From: Aspidiotus rigidus
Lineage: Eukaryota > Arthropoda > Insecta > Hemiptera > Diaspididae
Assembly: GCA_035079385.1 (NCBI GenBank)
Contig: JAVHKY010000003.1
Coordinates: 24,133,501 to 24,197,500, forward strand
Length of the DNA: 64,000 nucleotides
Direction of reading: 5' to 3'
The stretch's first letter is position 1. Each line of letters opens with the position of its first letter. Under the pieces are notes generated by a model. It was not told the DNA's origin, made no database searches, and worked only from the letters and a program-made list of their open reading frames with translations. The translations under genes were made by a program, and so were the position numbers. Positions 1-10,248 of the stretch are shown piece by piece.

Positions 1-535
1 TCCCTTCCTTTGGGGCCGTACATCCATTTTTAGGCTTCGTAAGGTGATTTGGGTGATTTTTTTGGACTCAGCACGAAATTTTATTTCAGAATTCTACTAA
101 ATTTTCGAAGATCACGCAATTTTTTTATTTGGGGGAATTTTGACCCTATTTGGGCCCGTACATCCATTTTGAAGCTTCGTAGGGTGATTTGGGTGATTTT
201 TTCGGACTCAGCACGAAATTTTATTTCAGAATTCTACTAAATTTTCGAAGATCACGCAATTTTTTTATTTGGGGGAATTTTGACCCTATTTGGGCCCGTA
301 CATCCATTTTGAAGCTTCATAGGGTGATTTGGGTGATTTTTTCGAACTCAGCGCAAAATTTTACTGAAGAATTGAATAAAATTGCCGATTTTCCAACTTT
401 GGGACATTTTGACCATTTTGAGCTCATTAACCCATTTTTGTGCGTCGCAGTATTTTGTGGCTATTTTTTTCGTTTTACCTGTAAAATTTCACTTCAGAAT
501 TGTACAGAATTTCAAAGATCAAGCAATTTTTTAAA
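1..535. repeat. 140-bp tandem repeat, about 3.5 copies, truncated by window edge
   Basis: Units begin near 11, 151 and 291, each opening with a GGGCCCGTACATCC-like core and continuing through a run of T and GGGGGAATTTTGACC. The first two full units are nearly identical. The third decays after about 350, and 431-535 is a more diverged unit recognisable by its end (CTTCAGAATTNTAC, then a CAAAGATCA-type stretch). 140 is not a multiple of 3, so the small open frames inside are repeat artefacts. The array probably continues to the left of the window. No function is suggested. Confidence 0.85.
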
Positions 536-780
536 ACAGAATCATGTTTTCTTTTGATAATTAAACACTTTAGGAACCCCTGCAGCAAAATTTCGGCACA
601 CTTAGGTCCATAACTCGGCTCAGAGAAGACGTAGAAACGTTGTATTTGGCGCAAATTGAAGATAAAATTGAGATGCGAATTTTGTAGATTTAAAGTATAC
701 GTAACTAACGTTTCGCGTTTTTGAGCTACGACAGATTTAACGCAAACTCCCATTTAACTGGTAACATCTTTTGGCCTCAC

Positions 781-950
781 CCTGTATAGCTCGGAAATAG
801 GAATTTTCCAAGTCCCCCTCCTACCATATATAGCTCGGAGGTCGGAATTTTTCTAAGTCCCGCTCCCCTCTCCGTGACGTCTCGCTCGCGCTCGCGGACG
901 ATAAATTCCTGGAAGTACTCCCAACATAAGGGATAGCAGGTTCCCCGTTA
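781..950 (-). mobile_element. Helentron-like non-autonomous element, 5' end only
   Basis: Read on the minus strand this starts with an AACGGGGAACCTGCT block, a mutated form of the AGCGGGGAACCCGCT terminus at 34851, 23695 and 24192. It continues through the same CGTCCGCGAGCGCGAGCG and GACGTCACGGAGAGGGG segments as the 34851 copy, then two decayed units of the GAGCTATATATG...GGAGGGGGACTT minisatellite. It stops near 781 without the 3' hairpin, so it is 3'-truncated. Assignment rests on similarity to the complete copy at 34851-35141. Confidence 0.75.
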
Positions 951-1148
951 AAAAATGAGAGATTGTGATTGATTCTGAGGCGCAATATTTAATGTAATAT
1001 GAAAGGAGTAGGGAGTGATATAGACCACGGATTGAAGAAATGGACTTCACTATGTGAAAACCATCAATCTTTACGTATATCAAGTCACATGGCGATCGCA
1101 GTGCTAACATGGTTGATACGTGCATAACTCCATGAGTTCGCTACTTAT

Positions 1149-1478
1149 TAAACGTGAAAGACGAATACTCCGACGTGGAGTAAAACATGCAAACTGCAGA
1201 AAAATAAAAGACGACGAGCGCTTTCGGTTAAATAACCATCTTCAAGCCTGAAATGAAAGCGAGAAGGACGAGGTATTAAGATCGTCCAAACGAGAAATCA
1301 CGGTGTGAGTCATAAACCAGTTCGATCAGGCCATCTTCCGGAATGTACGAATTCAGTACAGTGATACCGTCAGTGTTGAGATGACGAATTACACTATCTC
1401 TATATTCTCGAGGGCGATACGCTTACGGTAGGAATTCTCCTTATGGAGGAGCTTTTCGGATCCCTCGCGGAAGCTGTG
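1149..1478. repeat. Left arm of PLE-A terminal inverted copy
   Basis: Inverted match to 3568-3914. The shared stretch covers the end of the GIY-YIG frame (the CTCCTCCATAAGGAGAATTCC region), the PLE 3' untranslated region and the GGAGTATTCGTCTTTCACGTTTA-like end. The right arm has about 16 extra bases (around 3780-3795). Confidence 0.85.
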
Positions 1479-3527
1479 GCCACTGTTTATTAAGTGATCG
1501 GCGAAAGCTGACTCCCCTAAGTATCCCTTCTTCCAAGACTTCAGGTGCTCAGCTACTCTAACTTTCATTTGGCGGCTGGTCTCACCAATATAAAAGCCTC
1601 CACAATCCTCACACTCCAACTTATACACACCACTCCTCTCATCGACAGGTATGGGGTCCTTCAGCCTCACAAACAACCTCTTGACTGTGGTAGGGTTGTA
1701 AAACGCGAGCCTGGAGCCAAACGGGCGAAGGGCCCGCCCCAATTGCAGGGAGAACTTCCCCAGGAAAAGGAGACTGATCCAACGCAAACGGCGATCACGG
1801 ATCGTATCTCGGGGGAGGGAGAATCCAGGAGGCTCCTCGTAACTTTCCTCCGAACCATCACGTCAACATCGACATTGACCCCATTCACTCTGGCCAGGTG
1901 TTTTATTGTGATTAACTCTTTCTTGAAGGCAGACTGGCTCAAAGGAATACGAGTCAGTCTGTGAACTAGACTATGAAAAGCAGCCATCTTGTGAGCAACA
2001 GGACCAAACGAACCACCGTGGACTAAAACATCGGTCGTAGTATCTTTCCAGTAAATTCCAAACTTATGGATACCGTCTATTATAGAGATCGATAAATCCA
2101 AAAAGTTAATGAAAAATACCCCTATTTCCAACGTAAATTTGATGGAAGGGTACCAGGAATTGAGATACCTCAGAAACTCACCAAGGAGATCTGGGTGACC
2201 AGTCCAGGTACATAAAACGTCATCAACGTACGTGTGCGAATAGTGAATATGATTAAGTAACACCTGGTTCGAGGAAAAGAGGTCAAGTTCAAACTTAGAC
2301 ATGAAAATTTCGGGTTCCCTTCAAATTTACAGTAGTTGGGGGACCAGCAAGTATTTAGAAGATCGAAGAATTCGTGAAGCTCATTATGAGGAATGTTGGC
2401 TTTGACGAGTAGCTCACCCATACGCTGGATAGTAACAGCCTTAGGAATATTCGGGAACAAACCAACAACATTAAACGAGCAGATGGTCGTTCCCGGGGGA
2501 AGACTTACATCCTTGAGGACGTCAGTTAAAGAGGTCGAATTCAAGACCGAATGAGGGGATCCAAAATCAATTCGATTTTTGAACCAACAGTCAAGGAATT
2601 TGGCAAGGAGGTAAGTAGGAGAGGAGACGAAAGAAACAACGGGTCGCATCGGGGTATTGTTCTATGCACTTTAGGCAGCCCGTACAGGAGGGGGGGTGGG
2701 GTTAGGAACAAGGAGGGCTTTTTTCAAAGCAGGAGTTTTGATAACAGCCTCACTCCTGTTGATGACACTCCTAACTTCTTCGACGTGCTTGGGAAATCTG
2801 AAATCCTCACTCTCTTTAGCACCACACTGCTGTAGGACCTTAAAAGAATAGGCCGATCTCTCTCTTTACTACAACAGCGTTGCCCTTGTCAGCCTTAGTA
2901 ACGATCAAATCTCCCTTTTTCATCTTCCTCCTTAAACCCTGAATCACTCCTCCCAATTTATTACTCATGCGAGGGAGGGGGTTATTACGGACTAATTCGG
3001 CACAGACTTTCTGGGTATTGAAACCAGGACCAATCTCAACCGCAAGATCCGCAACGACATTCGCCAAGGTTTTATCATTCTTGAGGGGAGGCACACTGAA
3101 CTTCAAACCTTTCTCAAGGAGGGATGTTTCGTCACTATTAAACACTACCCGACTATTATTTAAGAGGGAGGGATGGAATTTATGAACGACAACACCGTCA
3201 CTCACCCCCTCCTCAACCACATCCTCATCAACCGTCATTAGGGAGGACAGCTTCTTATTTTTCCTCTCCTTCAACTTCGCCTCAAACTTCCGACACTTTT
3301 CATTGACGTCCCGCATAAAGTAATCAAACTGAAGGGGGGGGGGGCATGCCGGAGAGTCTCGAATGGACCATAAGGTTTAATCTAGTCGTAATATTAAATT
3401 TACCATACCATCTTCGCAACTCTGTTCTGATCCACTTCTCCCTCATATAATTTTCCAGTTTCTTAGGCGTAAACTTACAATCGGAATAAAACCGGAATTT
3501 AACGAACTTGGGTCTCAAATGCAACAC
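1389..3527 (-). pseudogene. Penelope-like reverse transcriptase with GIY-YIG endonuclease, frameshifted
   Basis: The coding relic of PLE family A. From N- to C-terminus: an upstream domain with the PLE motif TKADKGNAVVV (about 2840-3316), then RPVVSF and LAKFLD, SFNVVGLFPNIP (reverse transcriptase motif A) at 2170-2649, then YVDDVLC with the catalytic YVDD at about 2219-2230, IKFTLEIG and FLDLSIS, a linker with IPLSQSAFKKELITIKHLAR, and finally a GIY-YIG nuclease domain (1389-1787) with SGVYKLECEDCGG, FYIGETSR and HLINSGHS. The Cys pair just before FYIG is usual for PLE endonucleases. At least four frame changes (near 3320, 2840-2650, 2300-2170 and 1790-1660) break the frame, so no functional protein is expected. 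In a live element these domains would prime and copy the RNA at a nicked target. Confidence 0.88.
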
Positions 3528-3567
3528 TAAACACCGACGAAGAAACCAAATATGAGAGGAAAACGGA

Positions 3568-3914
3568 CACAGCTTCCGCGAGGGATCCGAAAAGCTCCTC
3601 CATAAGGAGAATTCCTACCGTAAGCGTATCGCCTTCGAGAATATAGAGATAATTCGTCATCTCAACACTGATGGTATCACTGTACTCAATTCGTACATTC
3701 CGGAAGATGGCCTGATCGAACTGGTTTATGAGTCACACCGTGATTTCTCGTTTGGACGATCTTAATACCTCGTTCTTCTCTTTTGTTCGTCAGTTGCTTT
3801 CATTTCAGGCTTGAAGATATGGTTATTTAACCGAAAGCGCTCGTCATCTTTTATTTTTCTGCGGTTTGCATGTTTTACTCCACGTCGGAGTATTCGTCTT
3901 TCACGTTTATTATG
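3568..3914. repeat. Right arm of PLE-A terminal inverted copy
   Basis: Plus-strand duplicate of the 3' end of PLE-A, inverse to 1149-1478, with scattered substitutions and one short insertion. It is the inverted partial copy that PLEs often carry at the 5' side. Confidence 0.85.
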
Positions 3915-5674
3915 GATAGCCGTGACTTGAAGGAACGGATTCGTTTAAGTTCACTACTTCTTCTCAGTTCCCTTTTTTCCTAACAGTGTTTCTTTCTTAC
4001 TGTGAAAGAATCAAACAATGCGATAGCGTTATGAAACTCATGAAGAGCTATTTCTATGTTTTCGGCTGTAGGACTCAAAATGATATTATTTGTATCGATT
4101 TTAAAAATTAGAGAAGACTTAATAATAGATAGAATTTGCGCACGAATGCTGTTCTCAATAATTATTATTTTTCCCCTTCCTCCCTCGTGCTTTGTCAACG
4201 AAGCATTCCAATGATATCAAAATGAAATGGAAAGCACATCGATATACTGACTTTGGAACACCCTTTGAAAAAAATAGAATATTCCTCTCACGTATTTCGT
4301 CTTTCAGTATAGGAAACTTATGGTTGAATGTACGTACAATAGTAATACTGTTGAAGCCTCGCTGGGTACCTGTTCAAGCTACATTGCCTTATTTGGATTA
4401 TTAAAGAGAGGCGCACCGTGATAGTCTACTGTCAAGAACATACTTTTTCACCGTTATTCAACGACAATGCGGTTGCGGTCGGTGGATGGTAGAATTTATA
4501 ATAGTGCACAGCAAAAATTTTCGCATCCGCCAACCTTTGGCTGTATGACGCGCCGAAGAAAAAGGTCTAAAAACTACATAAAAAGGTCGTTTTTCCAGCG
4601 GAAAAGTTGCTTTTCCTTCTTCTCGCTCTTTTTCTTCATATTGTAAATACTGCACGGGCCGTACGCCGCAGTTCCGCGCTCCACTGAACACTTTCACCGT
4701 ATATAGAGTCATTCGCACAATGCGCGAAATCTTCCACAATTCGGGAGGGATATACTACATGACGTTTGCCTCACCAAGCTCAACCCTTTCTCCCGAGTCT
4801 ATACGTTTATTATTATTTCTTACTTAATTTTTTTCGCGTTCTGCCTTTCGTCATTTTGCTTCTTTTTCTTAGTTTTGAAACGAAGACGAGGAAATTTACC
4901 GTAATTCGCCCATTTTTCTTGATACTAATGTCCGAGTGAGAAGAGAAGCGTATTGCTAACGTCTGGCGAGCTTATTCGAGCTTTTTGATATAATTTAGGC
5001 GTCGTTTATTTTTACTGGGGAATAAAAACTCGACAAAACGTAAAGATAAACTAATTATTCTTTTCATCCGTCTGTCATTAAAATTCTCTAAGAGACCGAA
5101 AGAGTCAACAGATTTCTTTACTTCTTTCACGAGTATTTTCCCTGAAAGTGAATAGGTACTTCAGGAGGAAATTGAGCAAATTGTTCGAGTGCTTGGTCGC
5201 GCGTTTGAATGCCGAGTTCGAGAATTTTCATCTTTCGGGGTGCGGTTCTATTAGAGCTCCGTGAAAACGAGTGCGGGAAGTGTCCGCCATATTCCTCATA
5301 GAAAGTTCTTTCGTTGCTTTCAACTTTGAATCTTAGTTCGAGAAATTTCATACGTGCACAGATATACGAGTGTATTTCCCATTTTTGGGAAGAAATATAA
5401 AATTGCAGGCGAACAAAATAAAAATTAGCGCGATGGAAGAAAAAAAAAAGTACTTACACAATAATTATTTGAAAATTAACCTGTAAGATCTCACCTGGCA
5501 GGTGGTGATGAGAAACATGCTTATCATATAAATAAAAGTACTACGGCTAAATTCTGCCATTGATTGAAAGAAGAAGTGAAAATCTACTATCGACCGCGAC
5601 AGCGTTATCTTTGAATAAGATCATAACAGCACTAACAGGAATTAATTCGATCCTGTAAATTACGGCTATTCATA
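3915..5674. other. Unassigned intergenic sequence
   Basis: No coding similarity recognised. Small open frames at 4458-4739 and 5127-5351 (minus) have no known motif. AT-rich with poly-T tracts around 4800-4880. Confidence 0.5.
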
Positions 5675-5991
5675 TTAACGGATACTCACGAGAGTAAAAC
5701 CAAAAAGGCAAAAATTACTCACGGGAGTAAAAGGGAGTTGCAGAAACCGCAGAATTATTATTTTTTTTTTTCCCTAACCATCCTCCTACGAACCATAGCT
5801 TCTATGTTCAAATGAATCTCATTAACTCTGGCCAGATGTTTTATGGTCATTAACTCCTTTTTGAAGGCAGTTTGACTCAAAGGAATATTAGTTAGTCTAT
5901 GGACAAAACTATTAAAGGTTTTTTGCAACTCCCTTTTACTCTCGTGAGTAATTTTTGTCTTTTTGGTTTTACTCTCGTGAGTATCCGTTAA
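5675..5991. repeat. 68-bp inverted repeat around a PLE fragment
   Basis: Arms 5675-5742 and 5924-5991 are inverse complements with only a few mismatches. Each holds two copies of an ACTCACGAGAGTAAAA-type unit. Between them lies a PLE linker fragment (5743-5923). The symmetry is exact in spacing (no indels), so this looks like a single inversion or insertion event. Confidence 0.85.
5765..5935 (-). pseudogene. PLE reverse transcriptase/endonuclease linker fragment
   Basis: The minus-strand peptide includes FVHRLTNIPLSQTAFKKELM and TIKHLARVNE, matching the region between reverse transcriptase and GIY-YIG in PLE-A (VHRLTRIPLSQSAFKKELI). Only about 55 residues remain. The arms of an inverted repeat flank it on both sides. 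Dead fragment. Confidence 0.75.
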
Positions 5992-6297
5992 CACTAGGGT
6001 TAGTGATAATGGATGACACGAGCAAAGTGAGCTCCCTCTGTAAGGTGCCGAGCAACAGGTGTGCGTCACTTGCTTATTGTGGACTGAAATACTGGATACA
6101 ACAATATTTTATGACAACTGTCACGAACCTTGACTAGAAATTAAAACTATCAGACAATTAAAGCAGTTTTACCGACTTTTCGTAGAAAAGCGAGTATTAC
6201 ACCCGTCACAGTTGTGGCAGAAAGAGGGGGAAATCAACTTTCTCGACGTTTTAGAGGTCATAGATCATCGCTACGGCATTAAAAAAATTTCAGGTTT

Positions 6298-6300
<3 letters not shown>

Positions 6301-6345
<45 letters not shown>
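6301..6345. repeat. (TA)n microsatellite
   Basis: An uninterrupted TA dinucleotide run of about 45 bp. Confidence 0.98.
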
Positions 6346-7211
6346 ATCAAAATTTGTCCGGGCTTCTCCTCCGAGTTTACTGGGTGGATTTTCTTGAAAC
6401 TTGGCTACGTTGTGGTGTTATATCTGAAGTTGTGCACCTGCATGTTTTTTGACGATCGGATCAGTAGTTCTCCAGATATACCCAATTTTAAAAAAAATTC
6501 CCCACTCCTATAACTCTGATATGGTTTGTTCAATTTTTTTCAAATGTTGATATATTGTAATTTACATGTCTGAAAATGTAATTGTGAACTTTTGGTGTTG
6601 ATACGATGTTTGGTTCGTGAGAAATCTCAAATTGAAGCGTGAACTAATTTGATGAAATTTGCAAATATTCGAGCTACTAATATTTTGTAGTACTAAACTT
6701 CAGGTAGTCGCTTTCGTCATCAAAAGCGAAGGGTAACCTTTGATTACGTAGATTGTCAGTGTAGTTGTAGCTAGTTTTATTCATTTTTTGGGTTACCTGT
6801 TCACACACGTAAGGATACGCACTTTATGAATGAATTTTAAAGATGTGTTCGTTCGTGTTGAGTCAGTCATGAATGAATGTTGTGTTAGTATAGTATTAGT
6901 GCAACAATCCTTTGCGTATAATTTTGTCATTTTTCTGAGTGATGAAATGGTTTTATATGTGTGAAAGATTTGCTCGTTTGTGTTGAGTTTCTCATGAATG
7001 AATGTTATGTGTGAGTCTACAACAACCAACATTAAAAGATGCTTGAGAATCGGAGATGATCAAGAATGAATTAGAGTGGCAAGAGATGTTGAGGATGTGT
7101 GTATCTTATTGAGAAAACGATTCATTGAATAAATTGGAGTACTAGAGTTAAAGTTTAAGCAAAAAACTTGGTTGTAGATACAGGTGAAAAGTCGTGTATT
7201 GCTTACGCAGA

Positions 7212-7232
7212 TTTTTTTTTTTTTTTTTTTTT
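7212..7232. repeat. Poly-T tract
   Basis: Uninterrupted T run of 21 bases. It could be the poly-A tail of a minus-strand retroposon, but no body was recognised next to it. Confidence 0.9.
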
Positions 7233-7951
7233 ACTCGGCCGAGGGGGAGAACTAGGCTTAAGATGAAATACACTCTCTTATAGGAAATTTCATGAGGAAC
7301 AATTTTGAATTGAGGTATTTTTTCACATAACCCGCATATTTCGCGAGATATTTACTGATTTTTGGGGGGTTCAAACCCTTATAAAAAAAAAAGCTCCAGG
7401 GGGATTTAGTGGGATTTTTAGGGGGTCACTCTAGACATCATTCTCTATCATTTTCAGTCATCAAAGCTTTTATGGCCCAAAATGTTAATATTTTTTTTAA
7501 TTCGCCTACACTGACTTATTTCTTCGCTTACTCTGAAGACGACTTTTACAATTGATTTAAACTTACATGAGAATGGATTTTCATTTTCACCCTTAAGGTC
7601 GAATCAATCGCGCCCCTCTCGGTAACCTCACGTAAATTATGGATTTCAGGCCTACCAAGTTAGTGACTTGGTTGCTTTTTTTTTCTTGGTCACCATGTGT
7701 CACTATTGACCCAAAATAGTCACTATTAGTCACTATTTCTATGAAATGAAGAATGAGTCCAGCTCCAGCTCTGCAAAGGAGGAAGGATGTTCAGAAGTTT
7801 AGAACGTTCCAAAATGAAATTGAGAAAAAATGTCTTGAGAAACTTCGGTCGTCAAAGCCTGCATCAGGAAAAACACTTTTAACAACTTAATAATAAAGAA
7901 ACTTTACAGAGATGCACATAAAATTATATTTTCCAAGGGAGGAAATACAAG

Positions 7952-7998
7952 GTAGACGCACGTTTCGCGACGACGTTAGAACGCCGCATCATCAGTAC
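7952..7998 (-). ncRNA. Hammerhead-ribozyme-like motif, left end of PLE-C
   Basis: Mirror image of 9684-9730, read on the minus strand: CTGATGA core, G/C-rich stem II, CGAAAC, short stem III and a GTC cleavage triplet. Hammerhead motifs are known in the terminal regions of Penelope-like elements. Activity is inferred from the fold only. Confidence 0.6.
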
Positions 7999-8054
7999 AA
8001 ATGAACATCAAAAGCACGATACAAAAGTGAAACAAACAGAATAAAACGAATTAC

Positions 8055-8792
8055 TCATACGATGGTATTATCATGTCCCGCATTCCTGTAGACACGTGTA
8101 ATGAAGTTGGGGTAATTCATACACGTATCATTGAGCAACAGCTGATTCGGATTATTTTTAATTTTTATGATCTCGATCTCTTCGAGCTTATCAAGGGTGC
8201 GGCTTTTTGGACACCTATGTAAGAGGGAAGTGCCATTATTCCTATCAAAAGAATGATCAGATTCGAAAAGGTGGTTAGCAAAAGCACTTTTATTATTATC
8301 ATCTTTATTCGGATTATTTTTGTTTTTTAATTTTGACCTCCACGCAGATTCGTGCTCTTTGACTCGAGCCGATAAAGCCCTACCAGTCTGTCCGATGTAA
8401 ACACCATTACAATCGGAACAATTTAAACGATAAACACCACTCTGGTCGAACATAGGGACAGGATCCTTTAATTGGGACAGTGATCTCAGCCTGTAGCAGG
8501 AGTAGAAAGCAGTACGGTAACCTACTTTCCGCAAAATACTGGCAATTTTATAAGAAGCGTTGCCAATGAAAGGTTGTTTAATCCAACGGAGATCATCATG
8601 AGAAGAATTAGTAGGAGTATGAACGGCCTGAAGGGTGGTAAGATGGTCTCTAGCCAAAATAAACTTCTTACGTTTAATAATTTTATCAACATCAATGCGA
8701 ACATTGTTAACTTTGGCAATATGCTTTATGGTAGTAACCTCGTTCTTGAAACTATTATCACTAAGAGGGACAGAGAGAGCGCGATGGATCAT
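8055..8792 (-). CDS. PLE C-terminal part: linker and GIY-YIG endonuclease (left arm)
   Basis: An uninterrupted 245-residue frame, 5'-truncated: it lacks the reverse transcriptase core. Residues 1-50 match the PLE linker (HRALSVPLSDNSFKNEV, TIKHIAKVN). Residues about 115-200 form a GIY-YIG endonuclease: SGVYRLNCSDCNG with the PLE Cys pair, VYIGQTGR with the conserved Arg (138), KEHESAW with a Glu (146), and FANHLFESDHSF. The frame closes in the usual PLE C-terminal EIEIIK region. It is one arm of the palindrome, so the intact frame is a passenger of a truncated copy; nothing shows that it is expressed. The ATG is simply the first one in the truncated frame, and similarity continues upstream of it to the inner junction. 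Confidence 0.8.
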   Translation of the reverse strand: MIHRALSVPLSDNSFKNEVTTIKHIAKVNNVRIDVDKIIKRKKFILARDHLTTLQAVHTPTNSSHDDLRWIKQPFIGNASYKIASILRKVGYRTAFYSCYRLRSLSQLKDPVPMFDQSGVYRLNCSDCNGVYIGQTGRALSARVKEHESAWRSKLKNKNNPNKDDNNKSAFANHLFESDHSFDRNNGTSLLHRCPKSRTLDKLEEIEIIKIKNNPNQLLLNDTCMNYPNFITRVYRNAGHDNTIV

Positions 8793-8850
8793 ACTCAGGT
8801 ACGCCGAATATTTATGAGAGTGGGGGTGGAAGGAGTCGCCTCTGATAGTA

Positions 8851-9627
8851 GTGCACCCCCACTCTCATAAATATTCGGCGTACCTGAGTATGATCCATCG
8901 CGCTCTCTCTGTCCCTCTTAGTGATAATAGTTTCAAGAACGAGGTTACTACCATAAAGCATATTGCCAAAGTTAACAATGTTCGCATTGATGTTGATAAA
9001 ATTATTAAACGTAAGAAGTTTATTTTGGCTAGAGACCATCTTACCACCCTTCAGGCCGTTCATACTCCTACTAATTCTTCTCATGATGATCTCCGTTGGA
9101 TTAAACAACCTTTCATTGGCAACGCTTCTTATAAAATTGCCAGTATTTTGCGGAAAGTAGGTTACCGTACTGCTTTCTACTCCTGCTACAGGCTGAGATC
9201 ACTGTCCCAATTAAAGGATCCTGTCCCTATGTTCGACCAGAGTGGTGTTTATCGTTTAAATTGTTCCGATTGTAATGGTGTTTACATCGGACAGACTGGT
9301 AGGGCTTTATCGGCTCGAGTCAAAGAGCACGAATCTGCGTGGAGGTCAAAATTAAAAAACAAAAATAATCCGAATAAAGATGATAATAATAAAAGTGCTT
9401 TTGCTAACCACCTTTTCGAATCTGATCATTCTTTTGATAGGAATAATGGCACTTCCCTCTTACATAGGTGTCCAAAAAGCCGCACCCTTGATAAGCTCGA
9501 AGAGATCGAGATCATAAAAATTAAAAATAATCCGAATCAGCTGTTGCTCAATGATACGTGTATGAATTACCCCAACTTCATTACACGTATCTACAGGAAT
9601 GCGGGACATGATAATACCATCGTATGA
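8851..9627 (+). CDS. PLE C-terminal part: linker and GIY-YIG endonuclease (right arm)
   Basis: Plus-strand twin of the frame at 8055-8792, 258 residues counted from an ATG at the spacer junction. The extra 13 residues come from the inner arm. The GIY-YIG motifs are identical (SGVYRLNCSDC, VYIGQTGR, FANHLFESDHSF). The only protein difference seen between arms is Ile here for Val in the FITRIYRNAGH segment near the C-terminus. The reverse transcriptase core is absent, so the copy cannot be autonomous. Keeping two long frames open in both arms again points to recent origin. Confidence 0.8.
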   Translation: MHPHSHKYSAYLSMIHRALSVPLSDNSFKNEVTTIKHIAKVNNVRIDVDKIIKRKKFILARDHLTTLQAVHTPTNSSHDDLRWIKQPFIGNASYKIASILRKVGYRTAFYSCYRLRSLSQLKDPVPMFDQSGVYRLNCSDCNGVYIGQTGRALSARVKEHESAWRSKLKNKNNPNKDDNNKSAFANHLFESDHSFDRNNGTSLLHRCPKSRTLDKLEEIEIIKIKNNPNQLLLNDTCMNYPNFITRIYRNAGHDNTIV

Positions 9628-9797
9628 GTAATTCGTTTTATTCTGTTTGTTTCACTTTTGTATCGTGCTTTTGATGTTCATTTGTACTGATGATGCGGCG
9701 TTCTAACGTCGTCGCGAAACGTGCGTCTACCTTGTATTTCCTCCCTTGGAAAATATAATTTTATGTGCATCTCTGTAAAGTTTCTTTATTATTAAGT
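8854..9797. repeat. Right arm of 944-bp inverted repeat
   Basis: Inverse complement of 7885-8828. The spacer 8829-8853 (25 bp) is not palindromic. Confidence 0.95.
9684..9730 (+). ncRNA. Hammerhead-ribozyme-like motif, right end of PLE-C
   Basis: Stem I GTA (9684-9686) pairs with TAC (9728-9730). The core CTGATGA is at 9687-9693. Stem II GCGGCG pairs with CGTCGC after one unpaired T. GAA is at 9716-9718. Stem III ACG pairs with CGT around a two-base loop. The cleavage triplet GTC ends at 9727. All conserved core positions of a hammerhead are present; the unpaired T between core and stem II is the one deviation. Stem I is only 3 bp, as in minimal hammerheads of PLEs. Its natural role would be to process PLE RNA at the element end. 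Confidence 0.62.
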
Positions 9798-10248
9798 ATG
9801 ACGAGTTGCAAAGACCACATTTTATTTACACTTTTAACAATGCTTGGAACGTATTGGAGAGAAATTCTTGGAAAACAGTTTGAAAAGAGAGGCTCATATT
9901 ATTCAAAATATGACGAGGAGGAAATATCTAGAGAATTCAAAATTTAGAGATTTGCCGGTAGAATGAGAGGTCAGACATGAACGACTTTCAGCCTTAAGAC
10001 GTCATATTCCTTGTGCTTTTGAGTGTTATCCCATCATCAGAACAAGGTCTTCGATAATACAACATTCTAATTGCCTACAACAATGCTGTGTCATGATTGG
10101 TTCATTTGCATATGTGCTGTGTTTCTATTGGCTACCGGGTTTGCTGACATCTTATTGGACGGGTCTGTTCTTTCTGTCTCATCCAGTGAAGCTTTCAGTG
10201 TCTAACGTGATAACATTGTTCAAGGAACTGGCTCTTCTCCTCTTTGCC

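Larger units (their letters stand above)
1149..3914 (-). mobile_element. Penelope-like element (family A), degenerate, with inverted 3'-end copy
   Basis: A Penelope-like retroelement on the minus strand whose broken reverse transcriptase and GIY-YIG endonuclease reading frames run from 3527 to 1389. Its 3' untranslated end (about 1149-1478, reading left) is present a second time in opposite orientation at 3568-3914, just upstream of the coding part. Such partial inverted copies at the 5' side are typical of Penelope-like insertions. Both copies hold an AACCGAAAGCGCTCGTC block downstream of CTTGAAGA, which resembles a mutated hammerhead core. No clear target duplication was found. Several frameshifts show it is inactive. 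Confidence 0.88.
5992..7872. other. Unassigned sequence with simple repeats
   Basis: Holds a (TA)n tract and a poly-T tract (listed separately), then AT-rich sequence. A stretch at 6345-6490 and degenerate repeats at 6790-7030 (CATGAATGAATGTT twice) look repetitive, but no family was recognised. Minus-strand frame 6793-7032 comes from that internal duplication. Confidence 0.5.
7885..8828. repeat. Left arm of 944-bp inverted repeat
   Basis: Inverse complement of 8854-9797; coordinates pair as x and 17682 minus x with no indel. The inner junction lies in a GAGAGTGGGGGTG block. Confidence 0.95.
7886..9827. mobile_element. Palindromic Penelope-like insertion (family C)
   Basis: Two 5'-truncated copies of the same PLE joined 5' end to 5' end. 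Left arm 7885-8828 (minus) and right arm 8854-9797 (plus) are 944 bp each, differ at one coding base that I noticed, and are separated by 25 bp. The 13-bp sequence ACACTTTTAACAA occurs just left of the insertion (7873-7885) and again at 9828-9840. This is a plausible target-site duplication, leaving a 30-bp tail (9798-9827) on the right only. Each arm encodes the C-terminal third of the PLE protein and ends with a hammerhead-like motif and a shared 3' end. The near identity of the arms suggests a recent insertion. Confidence 0.85.

Noticed and set aside
49..557. Frames starting MGDFFGLSTKF, repeated
   Set aside because: Products of the 140-bp tandem repeat.
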